64,000 bases of DNA from Halovenus halobia (GTDB lineage: Archaea; Halobacteriota; Halobacteria; Halobacteriales; Haloarculaceae). The stretch spans positions 62,001 through 126,000 of the forward strand of contig NZ_JBLKOA010000005.1 of the NCBI RefSeq assembly GCF_051414135.1. The letters run 5' to 3'. The notes below the pieces were generated by a model. The model was not told the DNA's origin and did no database searches. It worked only from the letters and a program-made list of their open reading frames with translations. Of the stretch, positions 1 to 8,942 are shown piece after piece (within the stretch, counting starts at the first letter, position 1; the number at the start of each line of letters is the position of its first letter). The translations under genes were made by a program, and so were the position numbers.

Positions 1-862
1 TTGCGCGTTTGGTGTTGAGGTTGTAGGTATTTTTCGACCAGTTCTGGACGGTCGAATACTGAACGTGCGCGCCTTCGTTGACGAACACCTCGACGCCACC
101 ACTGTGAAGGTTGAACTCAGAGTATTTCGGCGCACTGCAGCCTTCGATGTAGTGCACTTCGGAGTTCTCCTCGGCGATGATGAGGGTGTGCTCGAACTGA
201 CCCATTCCATCGGAGTTCATCCGGAAGTAGGCCTGAACAGGCATGTCGACGTTCGTGTCTTCTGGCACGTAGACGAAGGAACCCCCGGACCAAATCGCGC
301 CGTGCAGCGCGGCGAACTTGTTGTCGCTCGGCGGCACGGCTTTGGTCATGAAGTGCTCTTTGACGATTTCTTCGTGTTCCTGGACAGCCTTGTCCATGTC
401 ACAGAAGATGACGCCTTTGTCCTCCCAGCGTTCCTGCATGTTCTGGTAGACAATCTCGGACTCGTACTGGGCACCGACACCAGAGAGGGCGTTCTTTTCG
501 GCTTCCGGAATGCCGAGTTTGTCGAAGGTGTCCTGAATCTCTTCGGGCAGGTCTTCCCAGTCGTCGACGCCGCCACGCGTCTCGATATCCGGGCGGATGT
601 ACGGGACGATTTCGTCGATTTCAATCTCGCTGAGGTCGGGTGCGCCCGGCCAGTCGTCGGGCATCGGCATCTGCTGGAACTGCTCGAGCGCGCGGAGACG
701 CCGCTCGAGCATCCACTCTGGCTCGTCTTTGTCCTCGGAGATGACGCGAATGGTCTCCTCGGTGAGACCCTTCTCGGCCTCGAACGCAGACTTCTCTTCT
801 TTCTTGAACTCGAATCGTTTCTCGGTGTCCGTCTCTTCGAGGTGGTCTTGGTCTGAACTCAT
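1..862 (-). CDS. sufB: Fe-S cluster assembly protein SufB (5' part only)
   Basis: The minus strand reads 287 codons from ATG at 862 and runs off the left edge, so about 60% of the usual ~476-residue SufB is present. Diagnostic stretches are SGVGAQYESE, GAIWSGGSFVYVP and the start of the beta-helix core (EGCSAPKYS, VQYSTVQNWS). SufB forms the SufBC2D scaffold on which Fe-S clusters are built in the cytoplasm. By family knowledge sufC would lie upstream and sufD nearby, but neither is visible; the next gene upstream here is a divergent regulator. An AT-rich TATA-like stretch near 885-892 suits a short-leader promoter. The acidic N-terminal ~90 residues are typical of halophile versions. Confidence 0.95.
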   Translation of the reverse strand, partial: MSSDQDHLEETDTEKRFEFKKEEKSAFEAEKGLTEETIRVISEDKDEPEWMLERRLRALEQFQQMPMPDDWPGAPDLSEIEIDEIVPYIRPDIETRGGVDDWEDLPEEIQDTFDKLGIPEAEKNALSGVGAQYESEIVYQNMQERWEDKGVIFCDMDKAVQEHEEIVKEHFMTKAVPPSDNKFAALHGAIWSGGSFVYVPEDTNVDMPVQAYFRMNSDGMGQFEHTLIIAEENSEVHYIEGCSAPKYSEFNLHSGGVEVFVNEGAHVQYSTVQNWSKNTYNLNTKRA

Positions 863-1114
863 TACATACATGTTCGTCTGAACGCACATAAGCCTGCCCT
901 CGGATGGGGTCGGTACTCGACTTTCCGAAACTGTGGTTTCAACTTCTGTGGTATTTTTATACTACTCTCTGCTGTATATTTTTGGATAACAAACTATCTT
1001 TTTGCATTGCTGAATTAGGCTGCTGTGACCGGTCGCAAAAGCTAGCGGGTAGTGTTCCAGAACTGTGCCAACCCAAGGGCATTACTTTTGACAGTCCGCC
1101 GTTTACGGTTGCAT

Positions 1115-1471
1115 ATGCAAGGGGAACTCGCGTCGCGTTCGCTCTCGGGTCGGATCGTATTGCTCTGTCTCGCAGACCTCGAATACACTGCGAAGACACC
1201 AGTGCACACTGGCGAGGTTATCGGTGAACTGCGTGACCTGCTCGATGCTATTGACGAACACCTTCTGGATTCGCTGTCCGAGGCTGCGGTCAACCGCGCG
1301 CTCAACCGTCTGGAAGCTGACGGACTCGTCGAAATGTCCTCGCCATCGGGGACGAGTCCAACGGGCAAAGGCCGTCCGCAGTACACCCTCGCCGCCGACT
1401 CGGGCGATGTCGTCAGTTCGCTCGCCGACGACGACGAGGTTGCGCCGCTGGCGGAACACGTCAGTCAGTAG
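1115..1471 (+). CDS. Small winged helix-turn-helix transcriptional regulator
   Basis: A 118-residue protein. An in-frame upstream start at 1052 exists, but the ATG at 1115 begins where family-like sequence starts and follows an AT-rich stretch, so it is preferred. The middle holds a recognition-helix pattern (SEAAVNRALNRLEADGLV), followed by a Gly/Pro-rich wing (GTSPTGKGRPQYTLA), the layout of a PadR/ArsR-like winged helix. There is no ligand domain. It is divergent from sufB with about 250 bp between, so regulation of sufB or itself is possible, but that is inference from position only. I cannot assign a specific subfamily. Confidence 0.75.
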   Translation: MQGELASRSLSGRIVLLCLADLEYTAKTPVHTGEVIGELRDLLDAIDEHLLDSLSEAAVNRALNRLEADGLVEMSSPSGTSPTGKGRPQYTLAADSGDVVSSLADDDEVAPLAEHVSQ

Positions 1472-1670
1472 CCGCAATTGGCGGTCAACGGTCGTTCGAC
1501 GTGGAGAGTTCTCTTTTTTGCTCCAGTATCGCTCGGGAGAATGTCAGACGTACATTCAAATACGTGGCCCTCATGAACTCACGCAGATGGACGGACACGG
1601 AGTCGGGGCGGCCACAAGATACACTTGCCGTCTCCGATTATCAGAACTAACCATCTGAACCTCCAAAGCT

Positions 1671-2846
1671 ATGAAACTCGCAACAATCGGTGTCGGCAAT
1701 GCCGGGACCAAAATCCTCGACCGAATGCTCGAATTTGAAGACGAGACTGGCCGTAACCTCTGTCGGCACGCGCTCGCTATCAACACTGCCAGAACGGACC
1801 TCGCAAAACCTGATTTTATTCCAGAAGACCGCCGCGTCCTGATCGGTGACACTCATCAGGAGGCAAAGGGTCACGGTGTCGGCGGTGACGTCGACGTTGG
1901 TGCGGATGTCGCGAAGACGGATATCGAAGAAATCAGACGAGCGTTCGACGACGTGGAAATTCACGACGTCGACGCACTGTTCGTCTCCGCCGGACTGGGT
2001 GGGGGAACCGGTAGCGGTGCCGGCCCGGTCGTTATCGACGAACTCCAGAAGATGTACGACGAACCGGTCTACGGACTTGGCGTCCTGCCGGGCGAGTACG
2101 AAGGCGGCCGACCGGCCCTCAACGCCGCCCGCTCGCTGCAATCGTTCGTCACGAAAGTGGACAATTTCATCGCCTTCGACAACGACGCTTGGCGCGCCCG
2201 CGACCAGACCATCGAGGAAGGCTACGACGAGATGAACCAGGAACTGGCGACGCGTATCGTTACCCTGCTCGCGGCAGGCGAACAGGACGAGACTGACGTT
2301 GCCGAGAACGCGATGGACTCCAGTGACATCATGCGGACGCTGGACACCGGCGGTGTCTCCTCTATCGGGTACGCCGCTAGTGCAGTCGACGGGCAGGAGG
2401 GCCTGCTCAACAAGTTCCGCAACGGCACCGGCGAGGAATTCGACGACGAGTCCTCTGACGCCGCAAAAATCAAAGGACTCGTCCGTCGAGCCGTCAACTC
2501 CCGGCTGACGATCCCCTGTGAAGTCTCCAGTGCTGACCGTGCACTGATTGTTCTCTCGGGACCGCCGGAAACCTTCGCCCGGAAAGGCATCGAGAGCGCC
2601 CGCCAGTGGCTCGAACAGGAGGCAGACACCGTCGAGGTGCTTGCCGGTGACGACCCACGGCACAACGCCACCCACCTCGCGGCTGTCGTCCTGCTGTCGA
2701 ACGTGACCAAGACGCCACGGATCGACGAGATTCAGGACCAGGCTGTCGACGCCCAGAACAAGATTCAGGCACAGGAGGCCGTTCGTGACGAGGAGATCAG
2801 CGACCTGATCACTGACGACGACGACGAACTTGACCCGGTAGTCTAA
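1671..2846 (+). CDS. cetZ: CetZ-family tubulin-like GTPase (first of tandem pair)
   Basis: A 391-residue tubulin/FtsZ superfamily protein. The N-terminal glycine-rich loop (GVGNAGTKILD, residues 7-17), the tubulin signature GGGTGSG at residues 110-116 and the CetZ hallmark KGHGVGGD near 66-73 are intact. The T7 synergy-loop region (DSSDIMRTLDTGGVSSIGYA) keeps the acidic residues expected for GTP hydrolysis. CetZ proteins are archaeal cytoskeletal GTPases that control cell shape and motility in Haloferax. It ends 3 bp before a second cetZ, so the two are almost certainly co-transcribed. Its ~20-residue tail is acidic and shorter than that of its partner. Which CetZ subgroup it belongs to needs a tree. 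Confidence 0.9.
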   Translation: MKLATIGVGNAGTKILDRMLEFEDETGRNLCRHALAINTARTDLAKPDFIPEDRRVLIGDTHQEAKGHGVGGDVDVGADVAKTDIEEIRRAFDDVEIHDVDALFVSAGLGGGTGSGAGPVVIDELQKMYDEPVYGLGVLPGEYEGGRPALNAARSLQSFVTKVDNFIAFDNDAWRARDQTIEEGYDEMNQELATRIVTLLAAGEQDETDVAENAMDSSDIMRTLDTGGVSSIGYAASAVDGQEGLLNKFRNGTGEEFDDESSDAAKIKGLVRRAVNSRLTIPCEVSSADRALIVLSGPPETFARKGIESARQWLEQEADTVEVLAGDDPRHNATHLAAVVLLSNVTKTPRIDEIQDQAVDAQNKIQAQEAVRDEEISDLITDDDDELDPVV

Positions 2847-2849
2847 GCC

Positions 2850-4163
2850 ATGAAATTCGCACTCGTCGGTGTCGGCGGTGCCGGTGGTCGGGTCGTCGAC
2901 GCACTCCGGAAGGTCGAAGCCAACAGCGACCGCGCGTTCACCAACGACCAAGCGCTGGTCTTCGACACGACAAAATCTGCCTTCGAGGGCTACGACCACA
3001 TTCCGGTCGACCGGCACGTCCTCGTCGGCGATACGCATCCCGACATCCGCGGAGAGGGGCTGGATGGCAACCTCGAACTTGGCGCTGAAGTCGCCGCGGA
3101 AGACACCGACGAGATATACCGTGAGTTCGACAAACTCGCAACCCACTCCGTCCACGCAACGGTGCTCGTCGCGGGACTGGGCGGTGGGACCGGCGCCGGT
3201 GTCGGCCCGGTCATCCTCGAAGGACTCAAATCAATCACGGACAGTCCGGTCTACGTGCTCGGAATCCTCCCCGCAGATTCCGAGAGTGACCAGCAGGCGT
3301 ACAACGCGGCTCGCTCGCTGCAGTCCTACGTGGACCTGGCGGACAACGTCATTCTGTTCGACAACGAGGAGTGGTGTGACGGCGACGACCTCGACGCCCA
3401 GTACCCGGCGCTCAACATCGAACTTGTGACGCGAATCATCGCCGTCCTCGGCGTCGGCGAACTCGAAAACGCGCCAATCGCGGAGACGATGCTCGACCCC
3501 AGCGACACGATGAAAGCACTCGAATCCGGCGGGGTCTCGACGCTTGGCTACGCGACTACGGAACTCGACCGTCCTGATTCCCTCCTGGGCAAGTTGCTGA
3601 ATCTCCTGCGTTCGACCGAGGAGGAACCAGAGGTAACCGACGCAGCCAAAATCAAGGAACTGATTCAGGCAACAGTCAACTCGAAACTCACGCTTCCCTG
3701 TGATGTCTCGAGTGCCGAGCGGGCGATGCTTTCGCTGTCCGGTCCCTCTGATGTCTGCTCGCGCAAAGGGTTCGAGACCGGTCGGTACTGGCTGGAAGAG
3801 GAGACGGGGACAGTCCAGGTGTGGGCCGGCGACGAGCCACACGACGCCACGCTGATTGCCGCCTCCGTACTCCTGTCGAATGTCACCGAGGTGCCCCGTA
3901 TCGACGAACTGCAGGAGCGCGCAGTCGCCTACAAGCGCGAGCACCTCGAGGACGAAACTGCGGAGTCAACGGACGAACCGCCGAGCGAGGAGTTAGCGCC
4001 ACCAGAGGCGACCGCTGAGTCTCCTGACACCGACGCCGACGCCTCCGAGGCGACCGCTGACGCCGAGTCAAGCGACACCGCCGACGATGGCGAACCGAGT
4101 GACTCAGTTGCGGACTCCGAACAAACAGTCGGGACCGAAGAACAGATTCCGGATTCAGAGTAG
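2850..4163 (+). CDS. cetZ: CetZ-family tubulin-like GTPase (second of tandem pair, long acidic tail)
   Basis: A 437-residue paralogue of the preceding gene, starting 3 bp after its stop. It has GVGGAGGRVVD near residues 7-17, GGGTGAG at 111-117 and a T7 region DPSDTMKALESGGVSTLGYA. The hallmark after the T3 region is altered (RGEGLDGN instead of KGHGVGGD), so it is more diverged. Beyond the GTPase core it carries an approximately 60-residue Glu/Asp/Ser/Thr-rich low-complexity tail that its partner lacks; such tails are common protein-contact sites in FtsZ-like proteins. A heteropolymeric pair comparable to alpha/beta tubulin is a speculative possibility. Its stop abuts the stop of the convergent glpK. 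Confidence 0.88.
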   Translation: MKFALVGVGGAGGRVVDALRKVEANSDRAFTNDQALVFDTTKSAFEGYDHIPVDRHVLVGDTHPDIRGEGLDGNLELGAEVAAEDTDEIYREFDKLATHSVHATVLVAGLGGGTGAGVGPVILEGLKSITDSPVYVLGILPADSESDQQAYNAARSLQSYVDLADNVILFDNEEWCDGDDLDAQYPALNIELVTRIIAVLGVGELENAPIAETMLDPSDTMKALESGGVSTLGYATTELDRPDSLLGKLLNLLRSTEEEPEVTDAAKIKELIQATVNSKLTLPCDVSSAERAMLSLSGPSDVCSRKGFETGRYWLEEETGTVQVWAGDEPHDATLIAASVLLSNVTEVPRIDELQERAVAYKREHLEDETAESTDEPPSEELAPPEATAESPDTDADASEATADAESSDTADDGEPSDSVADSEQTVGTEEQIPDSE

Positions 4164-5687
4164 CTACTCCTCGTTGGCCCAGTCGAGTGAGCGCTCGACG
4201 GCGTCACTCCATCGCTCGTACTGCTTGTCGACAGCTTCGGCAGGGCGTTCTGGCTCGAACTCCTCGTCGACGTGCCAGTTCGTGCGGAGACTATCGAGGT
4301 CGTCCCAGTAGTCGACTGCCAGGCCGGCGGCGTAGGCGGCCCCCAGCGCAGTCGTCTCGTCCACTTCTGGACGCACGATGTCGGTCTGGAGGATGTCAGC
4401 CTGCAGTTGACAGAGGAAATTGTTCTTTACTGCGCCACCATCGACACGGAGGCTGGTCGTCTCGACACCGGAGTCGGCCTCCATCGCCTCGGCCACATCT
4501 CGGGTCTGGTAGGCGATTGCTTCGAGCGTTGCACGGACGATGTGTTCCGTACGCGTGCCCCGCGTCATGCCGACGATACTGCCGCGGGCACGGCCGTCCC
4601 AGTGTGGCGCGCCGAGGCCGGTGAATGCGGGCACGAAGTAGACACCGTCAGTCGAATCGACCGACCTCGCGAGGTCGGCCGTCTGGGCGGCGTTGGTGAT
4701 GATATCAACATCTTCGAGCCACTCGATGGCTGCGCCGGTGATGAAAATCGACCCCTCGAGGGCGTACTGGACGGGTTCGCCGGAGCGCTGGAAGCCGACA
4801 GTTGTCAAGAGACCGTGGTCGGAGGTCACGGCCTTCGTGCCGGTGTTCATCAGGTAGAACGAGCCCGTCCCGTAGGTGTTCTTGGCGTCGCCGGCGTCGA
4901 AACAGGTCTGGCCGAACAGGGCTGCCTGCTGGTCGCCCAGCGCGCCCGCAACTGGGACCGCCGCGCCGAGAAATCCATCGGCGTCAGTGTGGCCGTAGGT
5001 TGCTTCGTCGGAGGAGGGGCGAACCTCCGGGAGCATCGCACGGGGCACGTCGAACTCGTCCAGCAGTTCTCGGTCCCACTCTAACTCGTGGATGTTGAAC
5101 AGCATCGTCCGCGAGGCGTTCGAGACATCCGTGATGTGGTTGCCGGTCAAATTGTAGATGAGCCAGGAATCAACTGTCCCGAGCAGTAACTCGCCGCGCT
5201 CAGCCCGGTCTCTGAGCGAGTCGCCGCCGCGGTCCGTTCCGACCGCGTTTTCGAGCAGCCACTCCGCCTTTGTCGCCGAGAAGTACGCGTCACATTCGAG
5301 GCCGGTCTTCTCACGAATCCACTCCTCGTCACCTGCCGCCTGTATCTCCTCGACACGGTCGGTTGTCCGGCGGTCCTGCCAGACGATGGCGTTGTAGACC
5401 GGGTCGCCAGTTTCGCGGTCCCAGATGACCGTCGTCTCGCGCTGGTTCGTGATACCGAGTCCCGCCAACTGCGTGGCGTCGAGTCCCGCGTCTTCGAGGC
5501 CGTCGACGACGACCTGTTTCGTCGTCTCCCAGATCTCCGCCGCGTCGTGCTCGACCCAGCCCGGTTCCGGGTAGATTTGCTCGTGTGTCCGGTACGCGTT
5601 CGCCACGACTTCTCCGCTGTGGTCGAACACCATGAATCGCGTTCCGGTCGTCCCCTGGTCAATCGCGCCGACGTAGCTGTCTATCAT
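4164..5687 (-). CDS. glpK: Glycerol kinase
   Basis: Full-length FGGY-family kinase (507 residues from ATG 5687) that phosphorylates glycerol to glycerol-3-phosphate, the entry step of haloarchaeal glycerol catabolism. The N-terminal phosphate loop AIDQGTTGTRFMVFD, the WVEHD segment, ITNQRET, and the C-terminal TGSFYLMNTG and GLGAPHWDGRARGSIVGMTRGT motifs are present. The ATG at 5687 is chosen because GGAG lies 3 nt upstream; an in-frame GTG at 5696 overlaps that site. No glpF or glpA neighbour is present, so the gene appears monocistronic. The 3' end abuts the second cetZ with no gap. Confidence 0.97.
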   Translation of the reverse strand: MIDSYVGAIDQGTTGTRFMVFDHSGEVVANAYRTHEQIYPEPGWVEHDAAEIWETTKQVVVDGLEDAGLDATQLAGLGITNQRETTVIWDRETGDPVYNAIVWQDRRTTDRVEEIQAAGDEEWIREKTGLECDAYFSATKAEWLLENAVGTDRGGDSLRDRAERGELLLGTVDSWLIYNLTGNHITDVSNASRTMLFNIHELEWDRELLDEFDVPRAMLPEVRPSSDEATYGHTDADGFLGAAVPVAGALGDQQAALFGQTCFDAGDAKNTYGTGSFYLMNTGTKAVTSDHGLLTTVGFQRSGEPVQYALEGSIFITGAAIEWLEDVDIITNAAQTADLARSVDSTDGVYFVPAFTGLGAPHWDGRARGSIVGMTRGTRTEHIVRATLEAIAYQTRDVAEAMEADSGVETTSLRVDGGAVKNNFLCQLQADILQTDIVRPEVDETTALGAAYAAGLAVDYWDDLDSLRTNWHVDEEFEPERPAEAVDKQYERWSDAVERSLDWANEE

Positions 5688-5819
5688 AATCTCCACTGGA
5701 CGAGAGCGTCACTCTCCACGCTGTGGGTAAACCCGAGCGCCATAATAGCAATTATCATTCGCGTCTGTACTTGCGGGGTGAGTCGTCTGGCAACACGATT
5801 CCAAACCAGCCCCAGCCAC

Positions 5820-6893
5820 TCAGGCCGCTGGGAGTTCGATTCTGAAGACGGTTCCGCGCGGTTCGTTTTCCTCGACAGTAACTGAGCCACCGTAACTCTG
5901 GACCATGGTCTGGACAAAATACAGTCCGAATCCACCCTCGTCTGAGCCGGTTTTTCGCCCCTCCCACGAGAACAGGGCTGCTCGCTCGTCTTCGGGGATT
6001 CCGGGGCCGTTGTCGGCGACAGTGATTGTAACCGTCTCCTCGTGCTGTGTGGCCTCCACAGTCACCCGCGGCTCGTCAGTATCGTTGTGCTCGACAGCGT
6101 TGGTACAAAGATTGTGCAGCACCTCTGCGAGCATCTCGTCAGCCTGGACGGAGACGCCGAATGGAACCGCTGTCTCGACGGTGACGTGCTCTCCCATTCC
6201 TTCGGCAACTGTTGCTTGGTCTTCGACAACTGCCGAGAGGTCGACGGTTTCGAGTTGTCGTCGTTCACCGTGGGTAATTCCCTGGATCATCACCTGAATT
6301 TTCTCGGTGAGGTCGGTGATGGTCTCGCTCCAGTCGACGATCGTTTCGGCTCGGTCGCTGCTCTCGCCGTCGAGTTCGGGTTCGAGGAGGTGTGCGTTTC
6401 GTTTGATAACTTCGATACCGTTGTTGACATCGTGGCGCAGAATGCTGCTGAAAAACCCAAGTTGCTCGTTGCGTCGTCGAAGTTCCTGCGCCTGCCGTTC
6501 GCGCTCGACAGCGTAGCGCAGTGACCGCCATAGCGTCTCCGAATCGAGGTCGTCTTTCGGGAGGTAATCCTGGGCACCCTGCTGGATCGCTTTGAGTGCG
6601 GCTTCGCTGTCGTCCAGTCCTGTCAGGACGACAATTGGCGTCGTCTCGACGACATTGTCGAGTCGTTCGAGCGTTTCGATGCCCGTCGTTTCGGGGAGCC
6701 CGAGGTCAAGCAAGACGAGGTCGTATCGCTCTGTCTCCAACGTCGAGACAGCGTCGTCGAGTCGCTCAACCTGAGTGAGGTCGACGTCGTCACTGAGCGG
6801 TCCCGCCGACCCTTCACGGAGGTGGTGCTCGACGAGTTTTGCGTCGCCTGGGTTGTCTTCGACGAGCAACACCGCAAGTGTGTCTTCGGTCAC
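5820..6893 (-). CDS. Hybrid response regulator-histidine kinase (REC + HATPase)
   Basis: A 357-residue cytoplasmic signalling protein. Residues ~7-125 form a receiver domain with the acidic pocket in VLLVEDNPGD, the phospho-acceptor aspartate in DLVLLDLGLPE and the conserved lysine in YLPKDD. A dimerisation/phospho-His segment follows (SSILRHDVNNGIEV), then an HATPase domain with N box LHNLCTNAVEHND, DNGPGIPEDE and GFGLYFVQTMVQSYGG. There is no membrane segment or PAS domain, so it likely takes phosphate from another kinase. It lies 22 bp downstream of the single-domain regulator on the same strand, implying one operon. Confidence 0.9.
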   Translation of the reverse strand: MTEDTLAVLLVEDNPGDAKLVEHHLREGSAGPLSDDVDLTQVERLDDAVSTLETERYDLVLLDLGLPETTGIETLERLDNVVETTPIVVLTGLDDSEAALKAIQQGAQDYLPKDDLDSETLWRSLRYAVERERQAQELRRRNEQLGFFSSILRHDVNNGIEVIKRNAHLLEPELDGESSDRAETIVDWSETITDLTEKIQVMIQGITHGERRQLETVDLSAVVEDQATVAEGMGEHVTVETAVPFGVSVQADEMLAEVLHNLCTNAVEHNDTDEPRVTVEATQHEETVTITVADNGPGIPEDERAALFSWEGRKTGSDEGGFGLYFVQTMVQSYGGSVTVEENEPRGTVFRIELPAA

Positions 6894-6915
6894 GTGTTAT
6901 CGCTTCCACAACGCC

Positions 6916-7359
6916 TCATTTCGGTGGCATCTTGACAATCTCGAACCAGAAATTCTCGAGTCGGTTGATAATCTCGACGAAGCCGTCGAAATCAACTGGT
7001 TTCGTGAGATAGGCATTTGCGCTCAGTTCGTACGAGCGAACCACATCCTCCTCGGCCTCGGAACTTGTCAGGACAACCACTGGGATCCGCCGCAGCTGTG
7101 GGTCGGCGTCCATATCCTCCATCACCTGTCGCCCGTCCTTTTTTGGCATGTTCAGGTCGAGCAACAACAGGTCCGGCATCGGTGTGTCAGCGTACTCGCC
7201 CTCGCTGCGGAGGAATTTCATCGTCTCAACCCCGTCATTGACGACGTGGAGGTTGTTTAGCAAGTCTCCCTTATCGAGGGCTTTTCGCGTCAGCTTTACA
7301 TCTCCTGGGTTGTCTTCGGCGAGGAGGATTTCAATTGGTTCGCGGTCAGTTGACGACAC
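6916..7359 (-). CDS. CheY-like single-domain response regulator
   Basis: A 147-residue receiver-only protein of the Rcp1-like type. The acidic pair lies in LLAEDNPGD, the phospho-accepting aspartate in DLLLLDLNMPKKDG, the signalling Thr/Ser in VVLTSSEAEED and the lysine in AYLTKPVD. No output domain follows. It is the first gene of a minus-strand pair with the REC-kinase and is divergent from a membrane histidine kinase starting at 7471. The simplest reading is a three-gene phosphorelay in which the membrane kinase phosphorylates this protein and/or the hybrid; that link is inferred from proximity. Confidence 0.92.
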   Translation of the reverse strand: MSSTDREPIEILLAEDNPGDVKLTRKALDKGDLLNNLHVVNDGVETMKFLRSEGEYADTPMPDLLLLDLNMPKKDGRQVMEDMDADPQLRRIPVVVLTSSEAEEDVVRSYELSANAYLTKPVDFDGFVEIINRLENFWFEIVKMPPK

Positions 7360-7470
7360 GGTAAGCTCTTATACATCCATTGTGCTGCGTCAATTTATGC
7401 TTTGGTCAATTATCAGCGCGGTCAACTGCCGGCGGCATCATTTTATGCGTCCACGGGAATCTCTCAGCGA

Positions 7471-8931
7471 ATGGCTCTCGGCAAGCGATGGTACGCTGTG
7501 TTACTGGCCGGTCTGGGTGCCGGACTCTTGTCGTTTGTCTTCTTCGATATCTACGAAGATTGGCAGGGACAGGGCGAAGCGCTCTGGCTGACACTCGCAG
7601 AGAACAGTTTACCGCTGTTGTTGGCTGGGGGTATCGTCGCCGGCAGTCTCTGGCTGTATCGTAACCGTGACCAACCGTATTTGACTTTGACGTTCCGGTG
7701 GGCGGTCGTCGGCGCTGCCGGTATCCTGCTGATCTACGGGTGGGCTCTCGGGCTCCAGTCGTTTCAATCGAGATTCAAACCGCTGGTTATCGCCGTCCAC
7801 ACCGCTATCGGTGGGGCACTCGCTGGCGGTGGGATTGGCTACACGATCGCGTACATCCGTGAATCTCGTAACGAAATCGAGACCGAGCGCAACCGCTGGC
7901 AGTCGTTGTTCGACAACGACCCCAACGGAATCGTGGACCTCACCCTCCGAGCAGAGAGTCCGGTAGTTGACGCCGCCAACGAGCAGTTTATCGACCTTTT
8001 TGGGGTATCAGACCCGGAAGGAAAGTCACTGTCATCGATTGTCAAGTACACCGACGAGGAGCTTCCTACTCTCACCAACGCCATTCAACAGGGCAACGCC
8101 CTATCGACCGAGTTCACGACGACTATCGACGGCGAGCGCAGACATCTGACGGCACAGGTTGTCCCGTACTCTGCGGATAGTGAGTCGAAAGCGTTCGTAC
8201 TGTACACCGACATCACGGACCTGCGCGAAACCCAAGCAGATCTTGAAGAACAGATGAAGCAGTTGGAGAAATCGAACGAGCGGCTTCAGCAGTTCGCCTA
8301 CATCGCTTCTCACGACCTGCAGGAGCCACTCCGGATGGTGTCGAGTTACATGAGCCTGCTCGAAAGCGAGTACAGCGACGAACTCGATGAAGACGCCCAG
8401 GAGTACATCGACTTCGCGGCCGACGGAGCCAACCGGATGCAGGATATGATCGACGAGTTGCTGGCGTACTCTCGCGTCCGAACCGAGGGTGAGGAGTTCA
8501 CCGAAACTGACGCGAACGAAGTCCTCACGGAGACACTCCAGAGTCTCGAACTCCGAATCGACGAGTCGGGTGCAACGGTCACTAGCGATGACCTCCCACG
8601 TGTCGAGGCTGACCGCAGCCAACTCGGCCAACTGTTCCAGAACCTGATCAGCAACGCCATCGACCACGCCGACGCGCCGACGATTCACGTCAGCAGCGAG
8701 AGTCGCGGCGACGATGTCGTCTTCTCAGTCGAAGACAACGGGCCAGGAATTCCCGAGTCCCAACAAGAGGGCGTCTTTGAGCTGTTCAAACGCGGTGACC
8801 GCGACGGCGACGGCACTGGGATGGGACTGGCAATCTGTGACCGAATCGTCTCCCGACACGGTGGCGAGATTTGGGTCGACTCCGAAGAAGGCGAGGGCGC
8901 GACCTTTTCGTTCTCGATGCCACGAGCGTGA
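7471..8931 (+). CDS. Membrane histidine kinase with PAS domain
   Basis: A 486-residue sensor kinase from ATG 7471; an in-frame TTG at 7402 is possible but adds a region without membrane or domain character. The N-terminal ~130 residues contain about four hydrophobic segments. A PAS domain follows (RWQSLFDNDPNGIVDL onward), then a coiled-coil linker, HisKA with H-box FAYIASHDLQEPLRMV, and an HATPase domain with NLISNAIDHAD, VEDNGPGIPE and GTGMGLAICDRIVSRHGG. It is divergent from the response-regulator pair with 111 bp between. The ligand is unknown. Confidence 0.92.
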   Translation: MALGKRWYAVLLAGLGAGLLSFVFFDIYEDWQGQGEALWLTLAENSLPLLLAGGIVAGSLWLYRNRDQPYLTLTFRWAVVGAAGILLIYGWALGLQSFQSRFKPLVIAVHTAIGGALAGGGIGYTIAYIRESRNEIETERNRWQSLFDNDPNGIVDLTLRAESPVVDAANEQFIDLFGVSDPEGKSLSSIVKYTDEELPTLTNAIQQGNALSTEFTTTIDGERRHLTAQVVPYSADSESKAFVLYTDITDLRETQADLEEQMKQLEKSNERLQQFAYIASHDLQEPLRMVSSYMSLLESEYSDELDEDAQEYIDFAADGANRMQDMIDELLAYSRVRTEGEEFTETDANEVLTETLQSLELRIDESGATVTSDDLPRVEADRSQLGQLFQNLISNAIDHADAPTIHVSSESRGDDVVFSVEDNGPGIPESQQEGVFELFKRGDRDGDGTGMGLAICDRIVSRHGGEIWVDSEEGEGATFSFSMPRA

Positions 8932-8942
8932 GACTCGCTCAC

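Noticed and set aside
904..1227. 107-codon frame between sufB and the winged-helix gene
   Set aside because: Cys/Phe/Leu-rich with no domain, AT-rich intergenic origin, and overlapping the better-supported regulator frame.
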